A stretch of 64,000 nt of DNA, from assembly GCA_014898425.1 (NCBI GenBank), contig RCSZ01000005.1, positions 930,001-994,000 on the forward strand. The letters run 5' to 3'. The DNA is from Botryotinia globosa. Taxonomy: Eukaryota > Ascomycota > Leotiomycetes > Helotiales > Sclerotiniaceae. The stretch's first letter is position 1. Every line of letters begins with the position of its first letter. The notes below the pieces were generated by a model. That model made no database searches. It was not told where the DNA came from and was given only the letters and a program-made list of their open reading frames with translations. Shown here piece by piece: positions 12,604-25,130 of this stretch. A program made the translations under genes and the position numbers.

Positions 12604-13826
12604 ATGGCTCAAACACAACCCAAAACTCCTTTGGAGATTCTGCAGATCCAGATTAATGCGATTGTATGTACTCTGGGCTTCTATCATTACCCCACAATCT
12701 AACATAGTTATCAGCTTATAGAGACTGGCAAAGCTCTTCGCGCCACAGGTGTAGAGGGAGGAAAATCTATGGCCATTTCCGCCATAAGACTACACTCGAC
12801 TATTCCATCTATAACCGACAATTTCCACCGAGCTTTGGACGATCTCGAAGCTGAGATTGTAAGTAGACTGACCGCTTGAATGTTTAGTTACGCAGCATTG
12901 ACCTGAAATTACAGATACGAGCAAAATCTGTTTTGGGTCGAGATCTAGAGGAATTGCGATCGAAACGAATTGCGGCAGAGAATCCGCCTGCTCAAAACAT
13001 AGAGACACCCGTCGCACATGAGCCCACACCACCTCCGCATATCCCATACGAAGATATACCTTCAGCAATAAAGCAAGAGAAGATCCAAGACAGCAATCCC
13101 ATACCAACAACTGCGAAGGAAGAGGAAACCCCAATCAAAAATGAAATGGCGAAAGAAATTAGAGATGAGGAAGAGACGAAAGAGCCCACTATTTTATCTC
13201 CACCCAGTACAAAAGACAACAAGTCCCAACCAGTTGGCCTTGGAATAAACACTACATTTCCTGCTTCTACAGACGCCCCTGAAACGGTCACAGGAGGCGG
13301 ACAAGACTCTTCAATCGATTCCCTTTTCGATAATCCAGACAGCGCTGCCAATGTAGATTCCGCAGCTCTTAACTTTGACAGCATGGATTTTTCAATGCTT
13401 GATACAGCCACCAACACTCAAAGTCAAGATAATAACCACACACAAAATACCGAATTTGACCTCTCCACATTCGGGAGCAACCCTCAAGATTTCAACATGA
13501 ACGATTTACAACCTTCTAACGAGGCTTCTTCCTCTTCTAATAATAATAATAATAATCATAATAACGCAAACATCACTGCGACAACTGCTAAAGGAGATAT
13601 GATGGATGATATCCTGAATATGACTGCTGGCAATGATACGAATGACAACAATAATAACAATAATAATAGCATGGACATGGACTCAAATCTCGATAATATG
13701 GTCGGAGCCGACGAGAGTGTGTTTGATGATTTATTTTTTGGGAATGATGACGATGGAAATGTTGGAGGTGAAATAGGCGAAATGGAGCATGGTCAATTTG
13801 ATAGTGCATTCTTTGGTATCGACTAA
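12604..13826 (+). CDS. Probable Mediator complex subunit Med2-like protein
   Basis: Three exons, join(12604..12663,12715..12858,12915..13826), 371 aa, with 51- and 56-nt introns. The spliced N-terminus reads PLEILQIQINAILIETGKAL, then a helical block with FHRALDDLEAEIIRAKSVL. I recall this block from fungal proteins annotated as Mediator tail subunit 2, and yeast Med2 has a comparable FHGILDDLE stretch. The rest is low-complexity: an acidic, Pro/Glu middle, poly-Asn runs (13540-13580, 13648-13668), and repeated short hydrophobic-acidic motifs (FDSMDFSML, SVFDDLFFG, FDSAFFGID) that look like activation-type motifs. The Asn-rich tail is also found in yeast Med2. The Med2 identity is an inference from the N-terminal helix and overall layout. 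The gene structure itself is solid. Confidence 0.6.
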
Positions 13827-14424
13827 AAGTTTGTTGGGTATACCATTGGAAAGATATAATTTTCAGAACTGGAAGAGAAGGTTGTAGTTATACAGATATA
13901 ATGCTTTGGCACAGGGAAGAATGTAATGTCTTCACCGAAGATGTTGATTGCTTCTTTCTTTCCAAATCTTTTCAATCTCATTCCACTGTTTCGTTCATTG
14001 TAACCAAATTCTCACAAACAATCAGAGATGTTATCAAGCGGAACTTACTGATATTCTCGGTTTTCATTACTATGGCTGGTGTCTCCACGAGCGTATACAT
14101 GGCATACCTACACAGTAGTATTTGTACCGCCTCAGATTGCAATTTGTTAAATCAAAAGTTTCTCGATATTTATATCACTTCATGTACAGTCACTCAATCG
14201 TGTGTTTCATCTGGAATGTTAAATTATGTACGATGTCAAATTGTATATTTAATTTCAAATACCAAGAATTCCTCAACGAGACCAGTCTCTGAATCGGAAA
14301 AGGTACTAAAGAAGATGTTGTTAATACGATGTGTAAGGAAAGTCCCATCCTCGTTCGTCTCTATTCAATTTCTACTCGCTGCTCGCAAAGAAAATCTACA
14401 TCTCGATCTGCCCAGAACTGTACC
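13827..14424. other. Convergent intergenic region
   Basis: About 600 bp between the 3' ends of two facing genes, probably mostly 3' UTRs. A 195-codon plus-strand frame (13901-14488) runs through it and into the antisense of the next gene. It has no recognisable domain. Confidence 0.55.
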
Positions 14425-15006
14425 TCAATCTCCATACCATTTCTTCTTCTCCCAAGCACCCCAGTTCTTTGCACCCTCGTCTTCATAATAATCGATTTTC
14501 TTCGCCGGCTTAAACCATCGCTCTCTCTCTCTCTGCTGGGCTAGATGCTCCTCTTTTGCTTCAATTCTGTTGAAGTTTTCCCGATTCTTGCGCCTCGATA
14601 CCCAGCGTTTATCGTCGGCTATTTGGCGGATCGTTTTGGGGTTGATGTCACCGGAATAGAATGTGTAGATTTTTTCGGTGGCTTGGGGGAGGAATCGGGC
14701 TCGTGGGGCGGGAGATGCAGATGCAGAACTCCAGGCTCCGCCGTGACTGAGGGGCTGGGTGGTTAGTGCGAGGAGATTTTCGGCGGTGAGGTCTTGGGGG
14801 GTTGGAGTGGATTGGGTACTTGGAGGAACTAAGGTGGTGGGGGAGATGAGGGAGAAGCGTCGATCGGTAGGGGATACTGATGGAGGAGGAGATTTGTGGT
14901 CTGCTCTTTCGTCGCGTTTGGGCTGGGGTGGTGAGGTGGTGTTTTTGGTGCCTTCGCTTGGAGTGGGGATAGGGGGGCGTTGGGAAAGGGAATTGGGACA
15001 AGGCAT
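14425..15006 (-). CDS. Conserved-looking hypothetical protein with basic charged C-terminus
   Basis: Single exon, 193 aa from the chosen start MPCPNSLSQRPP at 15006. An in-frame ATG 21 codons upstream (15069) is possible, but it adds a segment with no proteome-like features. The first half is a Pro/Ser/Thr-rich disordered stretch (SPTDRRFSLISPTT). The last 80 residues look structured and highly charged: EKIYTFYSGDINPKTIRQIA, then RRKNRENFNRIEAKEEHL, a Gln/Arg/Glu helix, and an aromatic tail KNWGAWEKKKWYGD. I do not recognise the family. The ordered C-terminus argues for a real gene. No signal peptide or membrane segment is seen. It is divergent from the next gene, with about 460 bp between the starts. 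Confidence 0.6.
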   Translation of the reverse strand: MPCPNSLSQRPPIPTPSEGTKNTTSPPQPKRDERADHKSPPPSVSPTDRRFSLISPTTLVPPSTQSTPTPQDLTAENLLALTTQPLSHGGAWSSASASPAPRARFLPQATEKIYTFYSGDINPKTIRQIADDKRWVSRRKNRENFNRIEAKEEHLAQQRERERWFKPAKKIDYYEDEGAKNWGAWEKKKWYGD

Positions 15007-15466
15007 TTTGGGGATGCTTGTGAGGACTGAGAGTTTGTATAGGGTGATACTTTTGCTACTTGTGTGCAATGGGAGTATTGTGTTATGTACAAATTTTAAG
15101 GGCCTGGTTTCTAATCAGACTTTTACAGTGATGTTATACCAGCAAAATGTTTCTTTATCTGATTGGAGAGGCTTGAGATTCCATCCATACATAAAGGAAT
15201 AACATAGTTTTATGAGATCTTATCGATGTTGTTCTGAATCAGTTTGGTTCTCAGAACAAAGGAATCAGCGTGAGACATTAATGTGGAAGCTTCAAGTACT
15301 AACGACGACACAAACAAAGAGAATCGAGATGCGTCTTAGGGTAAGTTTTAGCACAACAAAGAATAACGAATCTTATTCTCTTCTTCGGTCTTTTTAAGCT
15401 TCGAAGAAATTATCTATCTTTCCTCCTTATACAACGAGGGTCAAACCCCAGCAATCAGAAGGAAAT
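15007..15466. promoter_or_regulatory. Divergent promoter region of two hypothetical genes
   Basis: About 460 bp between the starts of a minus-strand and a plus-strand gene, so it should hold both promoters. No specific element could be assigned. Confidence 0.4.
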
Positions 15467-16318
15467 ATGCCACGAGCGGGCCAGAAAAAAGGTGATCGAG
15501 ATGATGCATACCAACCCAGCAAAGAAGCCGAAGAAGACATCGCCGACGTCGACGTCGAAATTTTGAAACCCACCAAAGCAACTCTCAAACCATCCAAAAT
15601 CACCAAGTCTCTCTCAAAAGGGGGGACTTCCAAACAACAACCCCAAAAGAACACTCTTAAAAGCACTCCCAGAGGAACACCCAAACACACACCCCGATCT
15701 ACCCCCAAACCTCCCTCAGCAGGCGCCTACAAAAAGCCCTCTCCCCCACCCAACACCCGCACCGCCGCTCCGTCCTCGACCACGATTGTCCCTCCCTTGC
15801 CCAGCGAGCCGTATTTCTGCTGCCGCAAACCACTCCCCCTCTCTTCTTCTTTCCCTCCCGATCTCCAACGCTTCTACACTTTCCTCGTCGATTCCCTCAC
15901 TACTTTATATCGCCCTCCGCCCGTGGCCAAACTCCCCGCGTGCACTACCTATTACCGATTCTCGCACCTCTCCTTAACCACATGCACCGAAGTGCATCGA
16001 TATTTCATCGCGAACGAGCCGCGCGACGAACTAGATGGGACGTTCTCCGAAGGCAGCGAGGAAAATGTGTTGAGGAAGGCTGGGGCTTTGGATGATGAGG
16101 ATGGGGTGGAGCGGAAACAGGATGTGATGATATTGAGTCGGAATGCGAGATGTGAGGAGCATATGAAAGAGGGATATTGGTATGTTTTGATGAAGGTGGA
16201 ACAGATTGTGGAGAAGGAGGTCAAGAATGTTAATGTAGGGTTTGTGGGGATGGATACGCAGAGGGAGACGCATGAGGAAGAAATGGATCATGAGATTGAT
16301 TTGGATTTGTATACGTAG
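15467..16318 (+). CDS. Hypothetical protein, basic disordered N-terminus and folded C-terminal half
   Basis: Single exon, 283 aa, starting MPRAGQKKGDRDDAYQPSK. Residues 1-105 are Lys/Pro/Thr-rich with repeated TP units (STPRGTPKHTPRSTPKPPS), so probably disordered and possibly nuclear. From about residue 115 a folded-looking region follows: YFCCRKPLPLSSSFPPDLQR, a helix FYTFLVDSLTTLYRPP, LTTCTEVHRYFIANE, NARCEEHMKEGYWYVLMKV, and an acidic end. Several Cys and His occur, but not in a zinc-finger spacing I can name. Family not recognised. Length, start context and codon pattern support a real gene. Confidence 0.6.
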   Translation: MPRAGQKKGDRDDAYQPSKEAEEDIADVDVEILKPTKATLKPSKITKSLSKGGTSKQQPQKNTLKSTPRGTPKHTPRSTPKPPSAGAYKKPSPPPNTRTAAPSSTTIVPPLPSEPYFCCRKPLPLSSSFPPDLQRFYTFLVDSLTTLYRPPPVAKLPACTTYYRFSHLSLTTCTEVHRYFIANEPRDELDGTFSEGSEENVLRKAGALDDEDGVERKQDVMILSRNARCEEHMKEGYWYVLMKVEQIVEKEVKNVNVGFVGMDTQRETHEEEMDHEIDLDLYT

Positions 16319-19293
16319 AGGTGAGGGGGGACTAGTGGCTGAAGTAGAGTAGAATAGGGGATGGAAGAGTTTGAGGCTGCTTATGTTGTGTATGCTTTGT
16401 GTTGGGGTTACAGATATACGTACGTGTCTCCGGTGTTTTATAACCAAATTGTTTACTCCAGGAATTCAGCAAATTTGAGCTTCTACATCTTCTGAAAATG
16501 AATCGAAGAATCCTCAAATCATGGGGATTAATTAAAGAGATACTCTATATCCAGTTGCTGTATTATATTCGTTTGGAATATAGAGTCTTGTTGGAATTTA
16601 AACTGTGGTAGAGATCTATGGATTACCATCACCCAGACTTCGAGCAGACCATGTTCATTGAGGAAAGATCACGAGGAAGTAATCCTATATCCTATCTTGT
16701 TTTCAGACAATTCTCTTTTCTTATCGGCTACTTGGCTACTTGCCTATGGAGAAAACCGGAAAAGATTTTTAAATTTGAATTTAAAACCAGTTCGTAAAGC
16801 TGGCCAGACGACGTCCCTCTATAAGAGAAAGCTGTCTTATACCTCTTTAGTATTGTGGCTAGTATGGCAAGTGGTCAAAGTATGATGCGGCCGATCATTT
16901 CTACTTATAACGGTTCCTGTTTCTGGGACTTCCGAAGAAACTACATTGATTTCAAATGAATCCTGAAGCTCTAGTACGTCAAGAACCTCTAGACTGTGCT
17001 GAGATAAATCATTTCTAATTACCCTGCTTTCCGTACAGCTGTTTAGGGCGCGTTGTATCTTGTCTACGGGCAGTAAGTATGTATCTAGGGAGATGATTTG
17101 GATAGCATGATGTGGAATGACAGTGACAATAATGACCTAGCATGACTAGGAAAGATATAAGATTGAATTAAAGGGCCTCAAGACGTTGAATTGAGCCTCT
17201 TATCTTACTATAACAGCACAGTGGCATTAAATGTTAAGAGTGAATGAGATAGAGGTAGAGACGTAGTCCGCCATTTGTCTCATTTGCCACTACCCTTGTT
17301 GACGTGCTTAGCTTAATTGCTATCTAGTAGAGAGGTGTTACGACGATAGCCTCGACACACTAGAATAACTGGAGCATGGCCTTGCCATCGTCTCTGTGTT
17401 CTTCGTGCTTGAGAAAACGTGTACTCTAGACTTATGCCCGCCCTTTACTGTTATGGAGAAAACGCAACCATTGAACACATGGTAGGGAATATGGGAACAC
17501 CAAGAAACTTTCAAGAGGTCACACGACCTAGTGTTACAGGAGACGAGTTCTGTACTGAGGCGAGGTCTCAGAATAGTGGGGAAAAGATGTACCGGATTTG
17601 AAAGCGAGTTGAAGGATCGAGTCCAGGCTCAAGAATGGTACTGTGAGGTGAGTGAAGCGGATGAGGCGCTGAGAAGTGTATTCTCAAGTGAAATCAAATT
17701 CAAGAGGTCGGATGCCAAGGGAAGAACAGCACAGTGTTTCTGGATGCAGCATTATTTTATGCGTTGATGTACATGCAGCCTGGAAATTCAGCCGCAGTGC
17801 TTGACTTGCGTTGCGTGGAACAGATCGGGTGGGTTCGAGATTCAAATCCCCGTTGAAGCATCTCGGCACGATATTTGTGGTCAGTCAAGCAACAGATGAA
17901 GACCGAAAACGCTCATTTCACCGCCACAACACGAGGTGCGTGTCATGGGTATTCTTCGGTCCACTTTTCCCCGTTAAATATCTCGTGGCGAACCAGTCGT
18001 TGCCGAATGATCCGTCCAATGCAGGTAATGGTTTCGGACGAGTTGTTCCAGAACTATTTCGGGAGTGAAAGCACGTGTACCCAAGCATACATACTTGTTC
18101 GATATATTTCACTCTATAACGGCACTTTCTGAATGCCAGCGATCTTTCCGGGTGCATGTATTCGAGCATTTACTTTCCTTGGGCAGCAGGTACTGTAGTA
18201 TTCTGAAAAGCAAGCTTTTGCGTACCAGCCTTTTGCCTCCTCCTTGAGGATGCACACCCATTTGAGTGTCGGGCTCGAACAAATATAGCTAAAAGTAGAG
18301 GCTGTTATGCACCACTTGGTATGAAACTGATTCTGCATAAATACGGAGATGCCACGGAGGAACACCAAGTATGCTCCATACGTGGAATTCTCAATGGCTC
18401 GAGCTTCCCATAGCATGCTGATCTGGCAATAGCCAGGCTCGATAATGCCCTCTCGGCTTCAAATTGTATTTTCCCTTTGGTTGACATTCGGAACCTCATT
18501 ATTTGTATTGAAATGGAAGAGGAGGTTGGTGGAAGTATCATAGATGAAAATTCAAGGTCCGCTGGCTTAGCTTATTAAGTTGATGGGTTCGAGATAAGTT
18601 CGAGTTAGGTTGATTGGCTAAGCCGCTTACTCATATAGGTAGTAACTGCCGACGGGCGTTTAACCCTTAGGGTTTTCTACCGCCAGCTTGCTGCTTTTCT
18701 ATCATGCGGCGTTCTTCGTTCATCTGGTAAAAATGGCAACGGCTGAGCTAACTATTGTCAACTCTTAGTGCTTATTCGTGGACCTTCCCCACTCCCCCAT
18801 CATCTTCTTTAGCAGAATTATCTCTTCCAATCATCCAAATATTCATTACAACAAGCATTGCTCCATGGTCAGATTCAGCAGTTAAAGTTTGAGGCCTTTT
18901 GCGTCTAGAATGACCGAGTACTCCATTAAAGCACATAACAGCATGTGCAAACATATCATTGGTTGTGTCTTCTGAACTATCTGCTGGCAAGGATCGGGGA
19001 AGTCTCGCCGACAAGTGTGGAATAGGCGCTGCATCCGCTGTATGGATATTCTTTGATACCAGCCATCTGGTCGAGTATGCAAAATATCCTGAGGGATTTG
19101 GAGGCGTGCTTGAACGGCATATTGGAAATATGTGGACCATCGTCCAACAATGTGCGAGAGTGCACAAGAGTGTGCGCTCCAACCGTTGATTGGACTCTTC
19201 GTCTTGATAAATTTGATTGTCCCTACCTACTATGAAAGTACAAGTAGAATAGTCCCCTCGTACTTCCCTCGATGACCTGTTTGTATATTTCTC
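16319..19293. other. 3-kb stretch without a recognisable gene
   Basis: Only short frames are seen. The longest, 18772..19182 on the minus strand (136 codons), has other open minus-strand frames beside it, as in a decayed coding sequence, but none matches a family I know. The end close to 19293 is the promoter of the DHA2 transporter. Confidence 0.45.
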
Positions 19294-21229
19294 ATGTCGA
19301 ATTTCGCGAAATCTGATATCGAGCGCTTAGGTCGCCAAAGACCGCCTCAGTTCAAGACAGTATGGGTTGAAATTGGATTTGTGTACGTCATCATCCTCTT
19401 CTATCTTGTAGAATTGCCGTGTTCCATTCGTTCCATTTGAATCTTACGGGCGATGTTGATCTTCCAAATGGGGTTTCTCTCGAACGACCTGGAGAGTCAA
19501 AACCCACCGATGAGGAGATAGTGTCTCGACTCCAACTGTCCCCCTTCAGTGCTGATTTATGAGATGTCTCAGATTTTCTACTTGTGTTTCTCAAGTTCTT
19601 TCGGTATGTCAAAATCAAATAGTGAGAGATGGGTACGTTCTTACGCCTTTCTTATAGGAGTATTTCGTTAGCGGTTTTGCCGTCATTGTTCCAAGTCTTA
19701 TGAAAGATCTCAATATCCCAATATCCTCATCAACATGGCCAGCATCAGCTTATTCTCTGATGGTTTCATCCGTAATGCTCCCCTTCGGTAGACTGGCAGA
19801 TATATACGGTGGAAGACGAGTTTATATCGGTGGTCTCGCGTGGCTCACGCTCTGGTCGTTGATTTCTGGATTCTCGAAAGATCAATATATGCTTGATATA
19901 TGCCGGGCTTTGCAGGGGTTGGGGCCAGCTGCATTCATGCCATCCGGGATGATGTTACTAGGTCGAACATATCGACCAGGACCAAGGAAGAATCTCGTTT
20001 TCAGTGAGTAACCCTTGATAAAACCAGTGCATATCTGACCGCTTCTTAGGTATATATGGTGCATGTGGGGCCGCTGGATTTTTCATCGGCATTTTCTTTG
20101 CTGGGCTGACTGCCCAATTTGCTACATGGGCATGGTATGTACAATCATATCTATTTGATGGATGAGATTAACCCGGTTTAGGTTCTTCTGGGTGGGGGCT
20201 ATTTTGTCTTTCTTGAGTGTTGCTTCTGCAATGCTTTGCATTCCATCCGAAAACGATAAGCGCGATGACCTTCAGATGGATTGGCTTGGATCAGGGCTTC
20301 TAGCAGCTAGTTTCATACTTTTCGTTTTCGCCATAACGCAAAGCGCTTATGCGCCGCACGGATTCAAGACCTCATATATCATTGTTACATTTGTGTCAGG
20401 GATAGTCCTTTTCGCAATCGCGATGTATGTCGAACGATATGTCGCAAGTCAGCCACTCCTACCATATTCGCTTTTTGCTGTCCCGAACATGAAACCTCTA
20501 TTCATCGCTTTATTCTTCACATACGGAAGTCTTGGAGTCTTTCTTCTTTATGCTACATTCTACTGCACCAATATACTGGGTGCTTCGTGCCTGCAACTGG
20601 TTGCATGGTTTATTCCACTTGCTATTGGCGGATGTCTTATCGGTACATTCGGCGGCTTCATACTCCATCTCATTCCTGGCACAGCTTTGATTATTTTCTC
20701 TGGTATATGCTGGATCATTGCCCCTTTACTATTCGCACTCGCTCCCATACATGCATCATTCTGGGCATGGGTATTCACCGCAATGACCTTTGCAACTCTT
20801 GGTATAGATATCACATTCAATGTCACCACTATCTTCATCACAACTTCTCTACCTTCATCTCAACAGGGTCTTGCAGGCGCCCTCATAAACTCAATAATGC
20901 AATTTTCCATCGCGGTATGCCTAGGTCTCTCTGAAATCATTGCAAACGCCGTGCAGAACAAAAGCGGAAGTTTGCGAGAAAGTTACAGAGCCGTATTTTG
21001 GTTCGAGGTCATATGCGCGAGTATCGCATTGTGCATCCTGATCCCCTTTTGCAAAATTGACTCCGCGACAGCTGCACTGACGGATGAGGAACGAAAGGAC
21101 TGCGAAGTGGAAAACAAGAACGCTGGTAACCGTTCTACGGAGATAGAGAATACGGATCGGGGTACCCGTGCGGGTCATTTCGAAACACCATCTTCCTCTT
21201 CTGATTCGCTGGGTCAACACGCATGTTGA
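19294..21229 (+). CDS. DHA2-type (14-TM) major facilitator drug transporter
   Basis: Plasma-membrane proton antiporter family that exports drugs or metabolites. Five exons, join(19294..19382,19573..19603,19658..20003,20050..20134,20182..21229), 532 aa. Exon 2 is only 31 nt; with it the N-terminus reads WVEIGFVFSTCVSQVLSEYF, the expected first membrane helix. Family motifs are SSTWPASAYSLMVSS, motif-A-like GRLADIYGGRRVY, CRALQGLGPAAFMPSGMMLL and YRPGPRKNLVFSIYG. These are typical of fungal DHA2 proteins. About 14 hydrophobic segments, then a hydrophilic acidic tail of about 45 residues. No biosynthetic genes lie nearby, so the substrate is unknown. The first intron is 190 nt, longer than the others (46-54). 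Confidence 0.88.
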
Positions 21230-22526
21230 GCCTAGTTTCTTTGGTGCACACTCTTATTGGACATATATATATTTGGTATTCTCGGTTTTGTGAAAATAGG
21301 GTTAGGGAGGACAGTATGATTAACAGCGAGGAGTTGGAACGGATGGAATCTCGGTCTAGGAAACAAGAAATGGGGTTGTTTGGGAGTATCGCGAACTTTT
21401 CTATTTGTATGAGTGAGGAGGGTTATGCTGCAATTTTGAGCCTTGAGATTTTCCGAGTGGTTGCGAGTACAACATGCACTGGGGAACGTGGAATACTTCT
21501 AGAAAGAATAATTAACATTCAAACGTCGTGTGGTTAGATAGCATCATATATGCATTCATTTATTCTGTCTCTGTTTCAGCTACAGTGAAACCATTCAAAA
21601 TACCCATCCTTTTGTGATATGAGCAAGTGCTACTTTAGGGGGCGAGTTTGATACACACATGACTGAAGAAGATTGTAGTATCAGGAGAAGTATCCAATTA
21701 TACAAAATGATTCAACATCCAGAGACTACAACAGGATCTAAGATCCATCAATAATCCAGAATCCCAATGCCACAAAACGACAGCAAGCATTTCAAAGCCA
21801 AAACGGGTTTGCTGTCTCCCTTCAATAAACAAAAGACAACAGTAACAAGCAACGAAAAAAGAGACAGAGAAACCCCAAGTATTTATAATTTATAAACCAG
21901 GCTCTAGAATTACTGTTAATATGAATATATGCAATACATGCATGCTGCAAAGATTAAACATCTATAACCTTACAAACAAGATAACCCAAACCAAACATTA
22001 AGTGGCTACCTACTAGTACTCTTCCTCACTCCCAACGCAAACACGATGATTAAATTGAAATTCAGTAACCATTAAATGAGCGCTAATTTATGGTCATCAC
22101 CTGGGTATTTAAACACTTTTCACTTGGTTCCTCTCAGATGCTCTCCCTAGCTTTTGTTCTAGCAATGTACAGTAATTCCTACTCACACCCGAGTACACGC
22201 ACCTTAATGCTTAAAAGCCAATGAGAAATGTACCCCTCCGCAAGTCTCACAAACAAGATCCCCGCAAATTCCAGTCGCCTACCACCATTCCACTCTTCAA
22301 GACGTATTTATAATTATATTTTCAAATTGAAAGATGCACTAACCATTGAGTAAATCTCACTTCACCAAGAGCAAACAGGGAGAACATCAACAAACAGGAC
22401 AAGTAAGCAAGTGAGCGAAGTTCATTCATTGATACGCTATACCATACACATCTTTGAAACTCCGCTAAACCCCTATCGACAATGACGCCATGATAGCTAA
22501 CCACATATTTTCCTTTTCACGTGTAC
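21230..22526. other. Convergent intergenic region
   Basis: About 1.3 kb between two 3' ends, AT-rich, with 3' UTRs expected at both sides. No gene recognised. Confidence 0.55.
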
Positions 22527-25130
22527 CTAATTTTCCTTTCCGTTATCCGCGACGCTAGTTTTAGCCCCAAGATCTACTTGCTGTAGATTTCCCTTTGGGA
22601 CTGGTTCCCCTTGGCTTTGATTTAAACTTTCCCCCGAGCCCGATAATGATTTTTTCAAACCGGTCATTTGAAATCTATCATTTTCCATGGGACTTTCCTC
22701 CATCTTGACACCTGAATCCACAAAGATTGGCTCTTCCTCTTCTTTACATACTCCATTTTCGCAGAGGAGTACCTTAGTCTTGTCGCTCTTCCACCCATCC
22801 TTCAACACTGGATTTCGCTGTCTCAACCACTGTCCATTTCCCTCTGAAGAATTCAACCGAACAATCGATCCTAAAGAGCCCCGGGGCTGCTTTACAGATT
22901 GTTGAACCCGTCTTCCCCCCAAATCATCACCAGGTGCGTCATGAATCACCACACTCACTAAACCCAAGTGACTTGCTACAATTGCCGGCATGAAACTAGG
23001 GAATAACCACGGATATTGTAACATTTCGGATTCAAAACTTTTCACAGTTTCTTTCGCCTTCTTCGCATAAGATTCATCTTTGAAAATTGAAGATAGGCGA
23101 TACAAATTCGAGGAAGAGACGCCATTCGTAGAGGGTTCAGCAGAATCCATGGCATCTTTGAGGCGAAGGATTACGTTTGGAGCAGAGGCGGTAGTTGAAA
23201 AGAATGCACCTGTACCATCCCTGTCGTAGAAAAGATTTATTTGCGATTCTATTGATTGCCATTAGTATCACTATGTATCAATTGGAAGAAGGATTGCTTA
23301 CGTTGCAGTTCATCGGCCCATTGAAGCCACTTCTCGTCGAAAGTATTTTCATACAAATCGATAAGTCCTTCAATCAAAAATGCATAATCGTCGGCAAATC
23401 CTTGAGTATCACCTCGTCCTTCACGCCAGATCCGGTAGAGAATCTTGGCTTTATCGTCATATAGATTTTCCTTGATAAATGTAGCTGACTTGAGAGCTGC
23501 ATCTAGGTACTCTTGAGCCTTGACGGGATCGAAAGCGTTGATAACGGAGGATAATCTAGCCAAAGCCCCTATCGCAATACCGTTCCAGCTGACAACGATT
23601 TTATCATCCATAGCCGGTTTCACCCGCTCAGCTTCTCGACGTTTTCTTAATTGCGCTTTGCCTTCCTTGATAACCTTTATGATTTCAGCCTCCTTGATGC
23701 CAAATTGACTGGCCAATGCAGATGGAGTGCTTGAAATGGCCAACACATTCTGATCCATGAATTCGTCATGTGGATCATTCTCCTGCGCCACATTACCGTG
23801 ACTGGTAACATTGAAGAAAGCGGAAAGTATCAATCCACGTTCGCTGCCAAGAATATTTTCAAATTCTCGTTTAGTCCAAACGTAATAGGCGCCTTCTCGT
23901 TTCTCGGAATCACCATTTTTATAATAACTGTCGGCATCTTCGCTTGAATAAAATCCTCCCTCCGAGTGTGAAAGAGTGGTCGTCAGATAATTTGCGATAT
24001 CGTATGCGACTCCTAGGAATTCCGGGTCTCGCGACAAAAGAAAGCCATCCAAATAGAGATGTAGAAGCTGTGCATTATCGTAGAGCATTTTTTCGAAGTG
24101 GGGAAGAGACCAATCTGCAGTGGCAGAATATCTAGCGAAGCCATTTCCAATATGATCATGAATTCCACCACGTGCCATTTTTCGAAGAGTTGTAAGAGCG
24201 ATTTCCTGGGCGTGTTGGCAATCAGGAAGTCCAACAATATCAATTACAGCCCCTGGGTATTGGCCCAAACGGAGCAAGAAGGCAATTTTCGAAGGGGTGG
24301 GAAACTTTGGAGCTGAACCAAACCCTCCATTTGCCTGATCATAGCTACTAGCGAAATGTTCAGTGACTTCTTCCAGTAGTTCGAGATCAATATTGTCCAC
24401 ACCCTCCCCCAGTCTGTTACTCAAGGTACCCTCATTAGCGAAATCCTTCAATTGCTGCAAGCTTTGTGCCGAATCCTGTCTACATCGCGATTCCTGTTCT
24501 GACCACACAGTACTTAATTTGTCCAGAATTCCCAAAAAGTCGACCTGATCTTCGAAATCTGTCGTCTTGCTTGGTCCCCGCCAATATGTACCTCCAAACA
24601 CTGGCTCCAAACTCGGTGTCAGAAAGACATTCAGTGGCCATCCTCCAGAGCCAGTCGTCGCTTGCACAAAGTTCATGTAGATTCTATCAATATCCGGACG
24701 TTCTTCGCGATCGATTTTGATGGGTATAAATGAGCTATTTAATCTCGCAGCTACTTCTTCGTTTTCGAATGACTCGCGCTCCATTATATGGCACCCTTTG
24801 TTCCATGTCGTAAGCCCTTGATCGTATCTTTGGCGAGTTTCAAAGGAGGGAGAACTTACAATGACAGGAGCTGTAACCAATGCTCACAAACAACAATTTA
24901 TTTTCCCGACGCGCCAAGTCAATTGCTTCATCTCCCCAAAGCTGCCATGCCACCGGATTCGCAGAATGGGCGCGAACATATGGACTCTTGCTTTCACTGG
25001 CCCTATTGACCAGTTGTACCCTATCATTCTTCTGTTCCGGTACCGTCGCAGTGGCCTTTCCCAACATACCCTTCAAAGCCTGTCCAATGCCTTGCGCCTC
25101 TCCCACTCCACGCATGTTTGAACTCATCAT
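22527..25130 (-). CDS. SPATA20/YyaL-like protein, N-terminal thioredoxin fold (DUF255)
   Basis: Homologue of human SPATA20 and bacterial YyaL. The biochemical role is unknown in most organisms. Three exons, complement(join(22527..23248,23302..24795,24860..25130)), 828 aa, introns 53 and 64 nt. Splicing of intron 1 restores the diagnostic [20 protein letters not shown], with CHWC at residues 89-92 as the thioredoxin-like CXXC. It is preceded by SPYVRAHSANPVAWQLWGDE. GGWPLNVFLTPSLEPVFGGT is next, then a glycosidase-like alpha/alpha barrel with FPTPSKIAFLLRLG, GGIHDHIGNGFARYS, HFEKMLYDNAQLL and SEDADSYY. The second join gives LQQSQINLFYDRDGTGAFFS. The C-terminus after about residue 690 is Ser/Gly-rich. 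The N-terminal 30 residues could be a weak mitochondrial signal. Confidence 0.9.

Noticed and set aside
13901..14488. 195-codon plus-strand frame between the Med2-like gene and the next gene
   Set aside because: It lies in a convergent 3' region and overlaps the antisense of a better gene. It shows no domain, and composition looks like translated UTR.
17820..17860. tRNA-like T-arm sequence (GGTTCGA followed by TTCAAATCC)
   Set aside because: No matching acceptor, D or anticodon stem could be folded around it.
18772..19182. 136-codon minus-strand frame, possibly a decayed gene
   Set aside because: Open frames overlap in several phases, but none matches a family I know, so I cannot call it a pseudogene.
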